From positions 1-48,419 of IMG/VR virus record IMGVR_UViG_3300029812_000016: DNA of 48,419 bases. One strand, given 5' to 3'. The notes beneath the pieces were generated by a model. That model was not told where the DNA came from, searched no databases, and worked only from the letters and a program-made list of their open reading frames with translations. Position 1 is the stretch's first letter. Each line of letters begins with the position of its first letter. This stretch comes from a virus. Positions 33,282 to 41,341 of the stretch are shown here, one piece after another. Both the position numbers and the translations under genes were made by a program.

Positions 33282-33498
33282 TCTTAAATACCTTTCCAAG
33301 TTGTTTCCTTGTTTTCCGTAGTAAAGCAGAAGTTTTATCTAACTTGACAGATTCCCTATCCATCTCGTCTAAAACAACTTTTAGAAATTTAGGATTGGCT
33401 TCTATTTCCTTAGCACGTTTAAGCGTATCTACCGCATTTGTTACTTCCCACCTATCATAGCCGTCTATCTTTTTTGGCCTTTCACTTTCTGGCATCAT
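33262..33498 (-). CDS. Charged helical protein, 78 aa
   Basis: The start overlaps the portal stop by one base (TAATG). Helical with mixed charge (YDRWEVTNAVDTLKRAKEIE) and a basic C-terminus. No family recognised; possibly a portal- or scaffold-linked protein by position. Confidence 0.6.
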   Translation of the reverse strand: MMPESERPKKIDGYDRWEVTNAVDTLKRAKEIEANPKFLKVVLDEMDRESVKLDKTSALLRKTRKQLGKVFKNGKRMD

Positions 33499-35294
33499 TA
33501 GTATACTCCCTGTATATTACTTTGCATATCATTAGCTCCCATTTGTTGGTTTTGCCTCTCCTCTTTTGCCATGTTCGATATATTCGGCATCAGAGGATTA
33601 CCACCATTCTGCATTATTCCAGCAGGTGACATACCCCCACCGCTTCCTGCTTTACCCTGATTCTGTGGTCCCATTGCCTGCATTAACGCCATTCGCTGCA
33701 TAAACTCAGGATCATGAAGCCAGTCATAAACCTCTTCAAGTATCCCTTGTTCCTCTGCTATATCAGTTAGAGCACGCTGAACATTAAATGGTAATCCTAT
33801 TTGCGAAGCTGAAACAGCAGACATAATAATAGATGGTATAACTTTTGTCCCAAATTCTATAACACGCCTGGATCTAATAACAGGATCAATATGTACAAGT
33901 GATCTTCGTTTTGTAGTGAAAGTAAAATCAAGGAAATCACCCCGCCGTTGTTCAGGTGTGAGGCGTAGTTGAATGTGTTCACCACCTGGTTTTCGATGGG
34001 CAAGGAGCATATCCATTAGCGGATCAGTATGCAAATACCAACCCATCTTACGATTTATTTCAGCTTGAGCATCCTCGGCCATATCGCGTGTATCTTCAAG
34101 GATAACACTGGCATTAGACTGAAGAATAGACTGTCCTGTAGCTGTTTTAGCACCCAGACTTATCCCTGCTAACTGATCCGGGTTATTTGCCATGTAGTTA
34201 AACCAACCGTGAAGACTCTGAAGAATAACCTCATTGCCTGGATTCTGTCCACCAATCGATACTGGTTTTACACCATCAGGATTACCGATTAAGATTTCAC
34301 CATCGGAAGCAGTACGCATATCTTCAGCTTCATCAACATAGGCTGGATCAGCAACGATAAGATCTTTCTGTCGCTTTGCCTGTTCAAATATCTTAACAGC
34401 CATTTCATTTGCTATATTGTGTAAGTCGTACCAGATCCCGACAGGAGCAACCGGGAATGGATTTCCAGGGACAGGTTGCGTGAGCGCCGTAAATGTATAC
34501 GGTCCGTCACTCGGTCCATAAAAATCCTTTATAGAAAGATAGTTATTCATTATCTTCTGTCGGGGATCAGCCATAACTATTTTTGTATTAGCACCAGGCA
34601 CAAACAATTCTACAACGTCTACGTGATCCTGAAGTTCATCCATCTCAACCTGAGATATTCTTGCTTTAGTGAGAGCATCAGCCCTACGTCTGGCGTCTGC
34701 ATGAGATGATCTTGGTAATGCTATTACAGCATCGTGATCAAAACTATCATCATCCAATAATATTTGGCGGGGAACGCGAGTACCGTCACCTACAAAAGCT
34801 GGTTTGCGAAAAGAAGTACAGGTCGGATCTATCGTCAGGTCGTCAAGGTCTACGTTATCAGTAAATACTTGTCCTTCATCGATCAACATATCGCCGAAAT
34901 TAAGTATATTTCCGCCGCGAGCAAGTCCACTTTTTAAGATACCTAAACCAAACATGGCGTCTACAACATTATACCGCAATATATCTTTCAATTTAATGCG
35001 TTTATCTATAACGTCAAGGGCTTTACTAAGTAAGAAAGCATAATCACGATATTCGATTATTTCTGTTTCAATTTTATTCGCACCATGTTTCTGAATAAGA
35101 TTCGGTACGGTAGAACGTATTGCATTAAATATTAGATTAATCGGTTCATCCCCGGTTAGTCCTTTTTCAGAAGCATATAATGTACCCACGTATGCCCGTA
35201 TTAACATAGCCCTAAGTTTACGATAACGCGATACACGTTCAAAACCTTGCTTTACGGCGTATGCAAATTTTCTTGGAAAAATTTCTTCCGGCAT
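33498..35294 (-). CDS. Portal protein, 598 aa
   Basis: The start chosen is the ATG at 35294, behind AGGAGA; an earlier in-frame start overlaps the terminase gene. Length is right for podovirus portals and it follows the large terminase directly. Visible traits are a helical N-terminal arm, an extended beta/wing middle (PGANTKIVMADPRQKIMNNY) and a Met/Gln/Gly-rich, probably disordered C-terminal region (PQNQGKAGSGGGMSPAGIMQ). The portal ring would form the DNA entry point and tail attachment. Confidence 0.75.
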   Translation of the reverse strand: MPEEIFPRKFAYAVKQGFERVSRYRKLRAMLIRAYVGTLYASEKGLTGDEPINLIFNAIRSTVPNLIQKHGANKIETEIIEYRDYAFLLSKALDVIDKRIKLKDILRYNVVDAMFGLGILKSGLARGGNILNFGDMLIDEGQVFTDNVDLDDLTIDPTCTSFRKPAFVGDGTRVPRQILLDDDSFDHDAVIALPRSSHADARRRADALTKARISQVEMDELQDHVDVVELFVPGANTKIVMADPRQKIMNNYLSIKDFYGPSDGPYTFTALTQPVPGNPFPVAPVGIWYDLHNIANEMAVKIFEQAKRQKDLIVADPAYVDEAEDMRTASDGEILIGNPDGVKPVSIGGQNPGNEVILQSLHGWFNYMANNPDQLAGISLGAKTATGQSILQSNASVILEDTRDMAEDAQAEINRKMGWYLHTDPLMDMLLAHRKPGGEHIQLRLTPEQRRGDFLDFTFTTKRRSLVHIDPVIRSRRVIEFGTKVIPSIIMSAVSASQIGLPFNVQRALTDIAEEQGILEEVYDWLHDPEFMQRMALMQAMGPQNQGKAGSGGGMSPAGIMQNGGNPLMPNISNMAKEERQNQQMGANDMQSNIQGVY

Positions 35295-35295
35295 A

Positions 35296-37209
35296 TTATC
35301 TCCTGGTGAAATCAAAAGCTCTACGATGCCCTGTAGGTTTCTTTCGAGCATTTTTTCTCATTCGTATTCTATAACCGACCGTCCCCGGTGGCGGCAAAAG
35401 TTTCCGTTCCTTGTATCGTACTTTCTTACCCTCACCTATAGTAAGAGCATCGGCGATGACAACGTCACCATGTGTCTTACGAGCAGACGCATTTTCTTCT
35501 ACCATACAAGCCGGACCCACTCCGCCACTATCATAGTGGACATACATCTTCATTTCATTTAATGCCCATTCTGAAGGATTGATATATGTCCCATTAGCGA
35601 GAGCACGATCATATTCTGTAAGTAATTCAAATTTAGCTTCAGTGCTGGAATGCCAACCATATCTTTTTGTCTGTTTATCACGAACATTACCTGGTTTCAC
35701 AGTACGATAATAAAACGGATAGTGGTATTTCTTAACTATAATTCTACCAAAATCCCAACCGGGACCGTTATTCTCCCATTTTATAAACGGAAGTTTCCTG
35801 CGTCCGCCACACCAAATAGCAAGTGCTGCGACAGTTCGAGCCATTTCATACGGTGGCGTGTTAGCATCACGCCATTCCATAATTTTCTCGCCACTTTGCA
35901 CACACTTAACTGAGATAACAGAATTCGATGCCCCCTGACCTTTACTCAGATCAATCCCAAATACATAATCTTTAGTCTGATCCGGTCGTCCACCGGGTAA
36001 TCTAATCCAGATACGTAAAGCACCTTTATTAGTGCGTATAGTTTCAACTCTGGTACGATCTCTCTTGCGGATTATATCAGGTATTATATCATCCGAGATA
36101 TTCTTTCGGAATTTTACTTGCCACCGAAGAAACGGTTTCCGTGCAAATATAGCAAGATGTCTCTCGATATTACTTGCTGTAAAAAACATAGATCCGGCTT
36201 CAAGATCTTCAGCATCGAGTTCCCGCGCCATTTCTTGCGGAGATCGAACTTTATTCTCAGCATCATAATAGGGTGAACGTATTTTCCAGCACTTAGTTAC
36301 ATCATCTTGAACTACATAACGCCCTTTACCCTTATCAGGATGTTCCCACCACATTAACGGGAATACTATTATTGTCCCGTCATTTTTCCACTTACTATAT
36401 TCTGTACCTGGACCAGCTACCGTGGAATTAACAATACGCATCAAACAAGCATCTCTGGAAGCAGATCTCATCATCCTGCCGTGTTCAACTTTTGCAAATT
36501 CATCAAGCAATCCCACAAGTCGCACATCACCAGATGCCGCATGTTTTGTAGTTGATTCACCGTCAAGACTATTATTGTTCAGCACATTTTTAAGGTGCAT
36601 CTTAGTGCGGTTTTTCTGGCCATACAAACAATCAGGCGGAACCATCCATTCCGGCAACCAATTATTTACATAATCATGTTTCTGGAACAAGGCTTTCATA
36701 TTACCGGGTTTATCTACATAATCTTCTACCCTTGACATTTCAAGTAATTGACTTTCCGGCCTAAATAACCATAACCAGTGCATGAACATAGCACATATCC
36801 ACGATGCTCCCATCTGTCGTGATTTATTTATAAGTATATCTTTAGCATTCTCAAGATGCCATTCAAGTCTACCACATAGGTCGTCTTGGATTTCCCAAGT
36901 TATAAATGGCACATGGGCATGTTCGGCAGCCATTCGTTGTCCAGTATCACCTCTTTCATCAACTTGTTTATATGTCCAGCCGAACGCATTGATCCAGTAA
37001 AGAAGGGATTCTTTACAAGCTGCCATCAAGTCTTCTTGCAGACCTGTATCATTTTCAGCTTGTGTGAGTAGATCTATTCGGTATGCCAAATTAGTTGTTT
37101 CGTATTTTGGTACAACTAACCCGGTTTTAGCGCATGTCCAGTATTCTGGTACATCAGGGAACGGTTCCCTAAGATGTGGTTTTAAGATTTCCTTTACTGC
37201 TACTGCCAA
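35296..37209 (-). CDS. Terminase large subunit, 637 aa
   Basis: ATPase: Walker A-like NKSRQMGAS (about 128-136), Walker B VGLLDEFA (Asp236-Glu237). Nuclease: FGIDLSKG (Asp420), IKWENNGPG (Glu479) and THGDVVIADAL (Asp582, Asp587), the RNase H-like metal residues. It cuts concatemeric or circular DNA and powers packaging through the portal. Its start overlaps the small terminase candidate by 41 bases. A podovirus-type packaging pair with a following portal gene. Confidence 0.9.
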   Translation of the reverse strand: MAVAVKEILKPHLREPFPDVPEYWTCAKTGLVVPKYETTNLAYRIDLLTQAENDTGLQEDLMAACKESLLYWINAFGWTYKQVDERGDTGQRMAAEHAHVPFITWEIQDDLCGRLEWHLENAKDILINKSRQMGASWICAMFMHWLWLFRPESQLLEMSRVEDYVDKPGNMKALFQKHDYVNNWLPEWMVPPDCLYGQKNRTKMHLKNVLNNNSLDGESTTKHAASGDVRLVGLLDEFAKVEHGRMMRSASRDACLMRIVNSTVAGPGTEYSKWKNDGTIIVFPLMWWEHPDKGKGRYVVQDDVTKCWKIRSPYYDAENKVRSPQEMARELDAEDLEAGSMFFTASNIERHLAIFARKPFLRWQVKFRKNISDDIIPDIIRKRDRTRVETIRTNKGALRIWIRLPGGRPDQTKDYVFGIDLSKGQGASNSVISVKCVQSGEKIMEWRDANTPPYEMARTVAALAIWCGGRRKLPFIKWENNGPGWDFGRIIVKKYHYPFYYRTVKPGNVRDKQTKRYGWHSSTEAKFELLTEYDRALANGTYINPSEWALNEMKMYVHYDSGGVGPACMVEENASARKTHGDVVIADALTIGEGKKVRYKERKLLPPPGTVGYRIRMRKNARKKPTGHRRAFDFTRR

Positions 37210-37525
37210 TTCCCTTAGCGAGAGTGTTCAATCGGTCCCTACTCTGCTCCTTAACTTTATCAACTATCGTTCGTTTCTTTCTATCCTTTATATCTGCTGT
37301 TGCTACTCTGCCTTCAAGGCGATTTATGATTTCAGCAATCATTGCCTTATCGGGTGCGTGTTTTCTTGTCTTATCGCCGCCTAATTCTTCATCATATCCC
37401 TGGGCCATCTGCCACATTTTTCTTGCCAGAGCCTCAGCTTGCGTTGTACTTTTCTTAGGCATAAACTTAGTGTCAACAGGTTCTTGGGCTATTTTACGGA
37501 TATATTGTGTAAGGGATTTACTCAT
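37169..37525 (-). CDS. Terminase small subunit candidate, 118 aa
   Basis: Located directly before the large subunit. The sequence PKKSTTQAEALARKMWQMAQ, then DKAMIAEIINRLEGRVATAD, matches the layout of small packaging proteins with an N-terminal HTH-like part, and the C-terminus is basic. It overlaps the next gene by 41 bases and the previous by four. Recognition of the packaging site is the expected role. Confidence 0.65.
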   Translation of the reverse strand: MSKSLTQYIRKIAQEPVDTKFMPKKSTTQAEALARKMWQMAQGYDEELGGDKTRKHAPDKAMIAEIINRLEGRVATADIKDRKKRTIVDKVKEQSRDRLNTLAKGIGSSSKGNLKTTS

Positions 37526-37746
37526 ACCTGTCGTGCTTCAAGAATCGCTAATTCAGCTATTTCCAACAGAAGCCAACGAATTTTCTTTCTAATCTTTTCC
37601 TCGGTTTCTACTTTATTGAGGTGGATATAACTCAAAACATCAATACTGAGCCTATGACCTTCTATATCGATTTCGGGGACTAAATTATATCCTTGTACAC
37701 TACATTTTTCCATTATATCGTGGATAGTTTTTTTGGTTTCATTCAT
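37522..37746 (-). CDS. Helical protein, 74 aa
   Basis: Unrecognised. It has a strand-like middle (YNLVPEIDIEGHRLSIDVLS) and a basic amphipathic C-terminal helix (EEKIRKKIRWLLLEIAELAI). Overlaps both neighbours by four bases, so it is co-translated with the protease and small terminase genes. Confidence 0.6.
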   Translation of the reverse strand: MNETKKTIHDIMEKCSVQGYNLVPEIDIEGHRLSIDVLSYIHLNKVETEEKIRKKIRWLLLEIAELAILEARQV

Positions 37747-38534
37747 TTCAATTCCGCCATTTTCAAAATACTTAAATAGGTGGTCATCGCCTGCTCACAT
37801 ATATTAACCGGTATGCAAAGACTCAAATTATCTGAACCCCAAACACCCCCAACCAGGATACCTATAATTTCACCCTCGTCATCTACTACTGGCCCACCAG
37901 AATTGCCTGGCCAACTGGCAGCATCAACTTGAAGCATTATCTTTTCACCAAAATAACCTTCACAGTCACGGTTTATACTTGACACTATTCCTTTGGTAAC
38001 ACTAAAACAATAATCCCATCCATACGGATTTCCATATACAAAAGCAACATCACCACGATTCAAGACTTCATCATCAAATTCCAAAACAGGACTATTACAA
38101 TCACCAATATAAATAAATCCAACATCAGCAGTCTCCTCTAAATAAAACTCAGTCGAAATATATTTAGTTCCATCCTCAAACATTATAGTAAACTCCATAG
38201 CACCATAACCTTCACCGCCTACGATGTGCCCCGCTGTAAGTATCAGACCGTTTCCAACATAGGAACCACTGCCTTGCCATCCGGCATCAACCTCAATATG
38301 AACTACTGATTGCATAATATCATTGGATCTAAATATAACAGGTTCAGGTTTAGGAATTTCTAACACATCAAGCCGTTTCTGTAACCATTCTATTTCATAC
38401 CTCAGACCAGTAGTTCTTTCGCCCCACATACTAACATTATTCTCAAGTTGCTTAAACGCTTGATAAATAAGTATATTATTTAATAGAAATAATATAAATA
38501 CAAACGCAATAATCGCTTGAAATAATTTTTTCAT
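37743..38534 (-). CDS. Membrane-anchored trypsin-like serine protease, 263 aa
   Basis: Residues 5-27 form a signal anchor (LFQAIIAFVFILFLLNNILI); a short coiled coil follows. The protease domain has His103 (LTAGH), Asp137 (ADVGF) and Ser212 (GNSGGP), the full trypsin triad in order, with the GxSGGP context. This is a HtrA/Deg-like or trypsin-family fold without a visible PDZ domain. It is unusual in a phage and is placed in the late operon before packaging genes. Possible roles are processing of envelope proteins or lysis; the substrate is unknown. Confidence 0.85.
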   Translation of the reverse strand: MKKLFQAIIAFVFILFLLNNILIYQAFKQLENNVSMWGERTTGLRYEIEWLQKRLDVLEIPKPEPVIFRSNDIMQSVVHIEVDAGWQGSGSYVGNGLILTAGHIVGGEGYGAMEFTIMFEDGTKYISTEFYLEETADVGFIYIGDCNSPVLEFDDEVLNRGDVAFVYGNPYGWDYCFSVTKGIVSSINRDCEGYFGEKIMLQVDAASWPGNSGGPVVDDEGEIIGILVGGVWGSDNLSLCIPVNICEQAMTTYLSILKMAELK

Positions 38535-38550
38535 CGTTCCGTCGCCTTTC

Positions 38551-38883
38551 TTACGCCACTGTTAGTTTCCGCAAATAGAGTTTTCTGGTATCACTTGGAC
38601 TCTGATAGTGTAAGACTGTATAATCAGCGGGAATCTTAATCACAATCGTATGTCCATCACCAACAGCCCAAATGATATTAGCAGCCGTAGTTGTAGTAGC
38701 AAGTCCAAATACGTGGAAACCAATTGAAGTAATCGCATACGATTCTCCGGCTACTACTGTGATTTCACCATTTGTGTTTTTACTACCAGCCTCAATCGTC
38801 TGGCCCGATGCCAAAACAGGGTCGCTGGCATTTACATCAGCGGAAATTCTATTTCCCGCGTTATCCGAACTATAATTTTCCAT
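38551..38883 (-). CDS. Beta-rich virion-type protein, 110 aa
   Basis: Strand-rich with Thr/Ala/Gly (ISADVNASDPVLASGQTIEA, ITSIGFHVFGLATTTTAANI). Size and composition resemble head decoration or fibre-tip proteins. Behind AAGGAG. No family recognised. Confidence 0.55.
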   Translation of the reverse strand: MENYSSDNAGNRISADVNASDPVLASGQTIEAGSKNTNGEITVVAGESYAITSIGFHVFGLATTTTAANIIWAVGDGHTIVIKIPADYTVLHYQSPSDTRKLYLRKLTVA

Positions 38884-38892
38884 TTCTTCTCC

Positions 38893-39027
38893 TTATTTTC
38901 TATATGCAGCAGAACACTGCGATAAACCTTTTCGCTTCCGGTATAGATGTATTGCACGGCATTCACCCTCGCATAAATGGCCGTTACATGCACATACTAA
39001 CTTACTCTTTTTTCGATTTTTCGTCAT
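38893..39027 (-). CDS. Cys-rich mini-protein, 44 aa
   Basis: ATG at 39027 inside the end of the previous gene (26-base overlap, other frame). After a basic N-terminus it has CACNGHLCEGEC and a distal C, with His, a good fit to a zinc site. No strong ribosome site is visible, so confidence is moderate. Ends ten bases before the next gene. Confidence 0.5.
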   Translation of the reverse strand: MTKNRKKSKLVCACNGHLCEGECRAIHLYRKRKGLSQCSAAYRK

Positions 39028-39202
39028 CTCTACGTTTTCGTCTCGTTATAGTCATCACAGCCCCACACTCCGCACAATATAAGAGATATGGTATATATAA
39101 TGTCCCCTTAACCGGACCCTTAAATTCTATTATCGGCGTTACTGTAACAGGAGCAGGACATTTCTGACACTGGATTTCAACTACAGTTTCCTCTAATTTC
39201 AT
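39002..39202 (-). CDS. Zinc-ribbon protein, 66 aa
   Basis: Starts at ATG 39202, overlapping the preceding stop region; in-frame TTG/GTG codons upstream overlap that gene. It has CQKC (about residues 13-16) and CAEC (about residues 43-46), with a strand-rich middle and a basic acidic-mixed tail (RRKRRDDEKSKK). A typical small zinc ribbon, perhaps nucleic-acid binding. Confidence 0.65.
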   Translation of the reverse strand: MKLEETVVEIQCQKCPAPVTVTPIIEFKGPVKGTLYIPYLLYCAECGAVMTITRRKRRDDEKSKKE

Positions 39203-39203
39203 A

Positions 39204-39530
39204 TTAGACACCAAAAGTATCCTCTATTATCTGTTTGAGTCTTTTCGCTTTTCTTTTATAGCGAATAACCAGACCTGACAATAGCTCATTAACAAGTTTT
39301 AGTTCTTTTTTCTCCGCCTTTAATTCACCCCTTTCCGCTATTAAAGCACCGATTTCACAATCCCTTACACCATTTAACCTTTTCAATTCCTTATTCTCCG
39401 CCTGTAATTTATTATTTTCCCCATTTAACCACTTATTTCTATTCTTCACCTGCTGATTATTAAGCCATATACCTGCATTAAGGATTTGGAGATCATGGTT
39501 TTTTTGTTGCAGTTCATTAATTTCAGGCAT
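39204..39530 (-). CDS. Coiled-coil protein, 108 aa
   Basis: Almost all helix: LQAENKELKRLNGVRDCEIG and ELKAEKKELKLVNELLSGLV show heptads, ending in a basic segment (RYKRKAKRLKQI). The leader carries an ACCGTGTCCGA motif shared with two other genes. No family recognised. Confidence 0.6.
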   Translation of the reverse strand: MPEINELQQKNHDLQILNAGIWLNNQQVKNRNKWLNGENNKLQAENKELKRLNGVRDCEIGALIAERGELKAEKKELKLVNELLSGLVIRYKRKAKRLKQIIEDTFGV

Positions 39531-39552
39531 AATATTTCTCCTCGGACACGGT

Positions 39553-39783
39553 TTAGTTCTTTATCAATCTCGAATCTATCGCCTTTTTCTGGCGCTGTGC
39601 TACTAATTCTTGCGTTTGTTGTACCTGTCTATATCCTACTACTTTATGCAAATCATCTTGTAACTTCTTAGGATCAGTAGCAGTCAGATACCTTCGCCGA
39701 AACTCCTTCAGGGTCATATCCTTCCGTGTGAAAGAGTTATACAATTTCTCAATATGATCTAATGTCCTGTTCTTTTTTATCAT
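39553..39783 (-). CDS. Helical basic protein, 76 aa
   Basis: Unrecognised. The sequence (LDHIEKLYNSFTRKDMTLKE) then Gln-rich helices suggests a three-helix protein. It overlaps the GroES-like gene end by four bases, so the two are co-translated. Confidence 0.6.
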   Translation of the reverse strand: MIKKNRTLDHIEKLYNSFTRKDMTLKEFRRRYLTATDPKKLQDDLHKVVGYRQVQQTQELVAQRQKKAIDSRLIKN

Positions 39784-40049
39784 ATTATCTTTGCCAATAT
39801 GTCTTCTTCAGCCGAGAGCCATAATTCTTCGCTTGTATCATCGTCGGTAACAATATATCGGGGGGGATCGGGCCGTACAACGATATTTCCCAGAGCAAGT
39901 CCTTTGACATCTGGCCCTACGGATACGATGACGGCGCCGTCCTCGAATTTTTCCCTAAATTGATTGGGCATTTGAATTCCCCCTTTAGTCTTGCTATCAG
40001 CCTTTATTGGCCGAAGCACGATATTATCTCTGAGAGCTTCAAGTTTCAT
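39780..40049 (-). CDS. GroES-like co-chaperonin, 89 aa
   Basis: Matches the Cpn10 fold signature: LRDNIVLRPIKADSKTKGGI (roof/mobile loop), IQMPNQF, EDGAVIVSVGP, GNIVVRP and the C-terminal AEEDILAKI. Slightly shorter than bacterial GroES (about 97). Phage co-chaperonins such as T4 gp31 replace or modify host GroES to fold the capsid protein; no GroEL is present. The leader has ACCGTGTCCGA-like sequence, and the gene sits with the SPFH and Cys-rich genes. Confidence 0.85.
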   Translation of the reverse strand: MKLEALRDNIVLRPIKADSKTKGGIQMPNQFREKFEDGAVIVSVGPDVKGLALGNIVVRPDPPRYIVTDDDTSEELWLSAEEDILAKII

Positions 40050-40070
40050 ATTATTCCCTTTCGGACACGG

Positions 40071-40223
40071 TTAAAACTGTTTCGCTGGACACGATTTACA
40101 CCTATCTACTGGCGGTTCGGTAGTCTCGCAACAATCATTACAACAATATGGTTGCTCGTCACCGAATTTCTCTACATAATCATCGTCATCAAATTCTTTG
40201 CCACACTGCCAGCAGATTTTCAT
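40071..40223 (-). CDS. Cys-rich mini-protein, 50 aa
   Basis: Three Cys pairs: CWQC (residues 4-7), CCNDCC (about 27-32) and CKSC (about 42-45), an acidic middle. ATG overlaps the SPFH stop by four bases. Could bind one or two zinc ions. The 21 bases after its stop form the ACCGTGTCCGA-type leader of the GroES-like gene. Confidence 0.6.
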   Translation of the reverse strand: MKICWQCGKEFDDDDYVEKFGDEQPYCCNDCCETTEPPVDRCKSCPAKQF

Positions 40224-40753
40224 ATTATTTCTCTTTCAGACGCGGTATTTGTCAGCAATCTTATATTCCTTGTACGCCCTATATCAGTAATATAAACTTT
40301 TTCTATTTTAAGACCCCATCCTTGTGATTCTTTCCGCAGAATTTCCAATATATCCCCTTCTAAAGCAGATGTTTTAATTGTCATTTCTTCGTGAGCCGCG
40401 CAATGACGCTGTATTATTCCTAAAGCCAGGGCTTGAACATTAGCATCATAATCATATACTTCAAATAGGGCCTTTCGTACATTTGCAACATAATATTTTA
40501 CAGCACCAGAAATTGTTAATTCCTTATGATCAGCAGACCAAACTGATTGAGCGCGTAAATCCTTTATCTGCGTTTTAACTTTAAGGCCACTGTATTCCTG
40601 AATAACCGGCCATAGAACATACCATCCTGGCGGCGCATCACTGACATATTTACCTAAAGTTATTCTAACCCCGTATTCATCCGGTGAAACAAGTTGCACT
40701 GATGGAAAAATACTTAATATTTTTTCAATCAGATTGTCTAACCAATTAAACAT
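40220..40753 (-). CDS. SPFH/band 7 domain protein, 177 aa
   Basis: The core reads VQLVSPDEYGVRITLGKYVS, PGWYVLWPVIQEYSG, KDLRAQSVWSADHKELTISG, VKYYVANV, ALALGIIQ and TSALEGDILEILRKESQGWG, the order of stomatin/prohibitin/flotillin domains. No membrane segment is evident and the C-terminal coiled coil is truncated. SPFH proteins organise membranes and bind proteases such as FtsH. A phage copy beside a GroES-like gene and a membrane-anchored protease suggests a host-membrane or late assembly role; this is inference. Confidence 0.8.
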   Translation of the reverse strand: MFNWLDNLIEKILSIFPSVQLVSPDEYGVRITLGKYVSDAPPGWYVLWPVIQEYSGLKVKTQIKDLRAQSVWSADHKELTISGAVKYYVANVRKALFEVYDYDANVQALALGIIQRHCAAHEEMTIKTSALEGDILEILRKESQGWGLKIEKVYITDIGRTRNIRLLTNTASEREII

Positions 40754-40964
40754 TTTTACGCCAGTGTATGAAATTCCTACAACTAATCATAAACCCCAAA
40801 ATAGCCGAGGCGATCAGACCATGAATACCGGACAACACCGCGACTGTTAGCCATGCCACACTACCTATCATTTTTATGACAAAGCCCCAACGATGTTTAT
40901 CGCCAATAATCCAGTTACCGAACATCTCTAAAGTAACTGCCAACCATGCGAGTAAACTAATCAT
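40746..40964 (-). CDS. Small membrane protein, 72 aa
   Basis: Two to three hydrophobic segments with W-x-x-x-E...G-x-W-x-x-G-x-K-x-R-x-G pattern (TLEMFGNWIIGDKHRWGF, then WLTVAVLSGIHGLIASAILG), resembling PnuC-like small membrane proteins of phages. It overlaps the SPFH gene by eight bases and is the first gene of the leftward operon. Role unknown. Confidence 0.65.
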   Translation of the reverse strand: MISLLAWLAVTLEMFGNWIIGDKHRWGFVIKMIGSVAWLTVAVLSGIHGLIASAILGFMISCRNFIHWRKNV

Positions 40965-40996
40965 AAAACATACCTTTCTCTATAAGGGCATCCAGA

Positions 40997-41013
40997 CTTC
41001 GGTATATACGCAA
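40997..41013 (-). promoter_or_regulatory. Degenerate dyad operator copy at head of the late operon
   Basis: On the minus strand it reads TTGCG-TATATAC-CGAAG, resembling the perfect CTTCG-N7-CGAAG sites at 42741 and 46492 in one half and in spacing. It lies about 35 bases upstream of the 40964 gene start, a position where it could control the late operon. Confidence 0.45.
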
Positions 41014-41124
41014 TATTTTCTCGATATTTTTTACTTTTCGCCGAGGAATAGATAGAAAATAGTGAATAATGCTAATTTGGTCTGAAACAGGGGAATCTGA
41101 GGAATAGGGTCAAAAACCTGTATA

Positions 41125-41199
41125 GCGAGGGGTGCCAGTTAGGGATCCAGGGTCCTATAACCTCGCGGAATTGAAGGGTCATACCTGGCCCTTCAGGTA
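41125..41199. other. Structured non-coding segment with overlapping hairpins
   Basis: GCGAGG (41125-41130) can pair with CCTCGC (41161-41166). Next, GAAGGG (41173-41178) pairs with CCCTTC (41189-41194), and TACCTG (41182-41187) with CAGGTA (41194-41199); the second hairpin loop supplies the partner of the first, so the two compete or form a pseudoknot. A CA-repeat follows. It could be a small RNA, an attenuator or part of the origin. Confidence 0.5.
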
Positions 41200-41201
41200 T
41201 C

Positions 41202-41233
41202 GAACACACACACACACACACACCCACCCACAC
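41202..41233. repeat. CA dinucleotide tract
   Basis: Nine to ten CA units pass into CCCACCCACAC. Such a tract is rare in compact phage genomes. It may form unusual DNA, but no function can be assigned. Confidence 0.7.
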
Positions 41234-41255
41234 GAAAATAAATCTGAGAATATAC

Positions 41256-41293
41256 TTGCATTATCCTGAAACTATGTTATACTATACATAGTT
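41256..41293 (+). promoter_or_regulatory. Early promoter P1 with overlapping dyad operator
   Basis: TTGCAT (41256-41261), 16 bases, TATACT (41278-41283), a sigma-70 pattern. AACTATGT (41270-41277) and ACATAGTT (41286-41293) form a perfect 8-bp dyad with an 8-base centre covering the -10, a likely repressor site. It would start transcription near 41290, ahead of the 41342 gene. P2 and P3 have the same boxes without the full dyad. Confidence 0.75.
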
Positions 41294-41341
41294 AAGGTTA
41301 TTTGACAAGTCAATAGTGGTTAGCAGAAAGTGAGGTTTATT

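Larger units (their letters stand above)
40965..41341. promoter_or_regulatory. Divergent control region between the two transcription units
   Basis: No gene is visible. It holds a half-conserved dyad site (40997-41013), GCGAGG/CCTCGC pairing (41125-41130 with 41161-41166), overlapping hairpins (41173-41199), a CA-repeat (about 41202-41233) and the P1 promoter with a dyad (41256-41293). The leftward unit starts at 40964 and the rightward one at 41342, so regulators acting here can set early versus late expression. Confidence 0.65.

Noticed and set aside
41202-41233. CRISPR or other array
   Set aside because: Only a simple CA repeat; no spacer structure. The fibre gene repeats are protein repeats, not an array.
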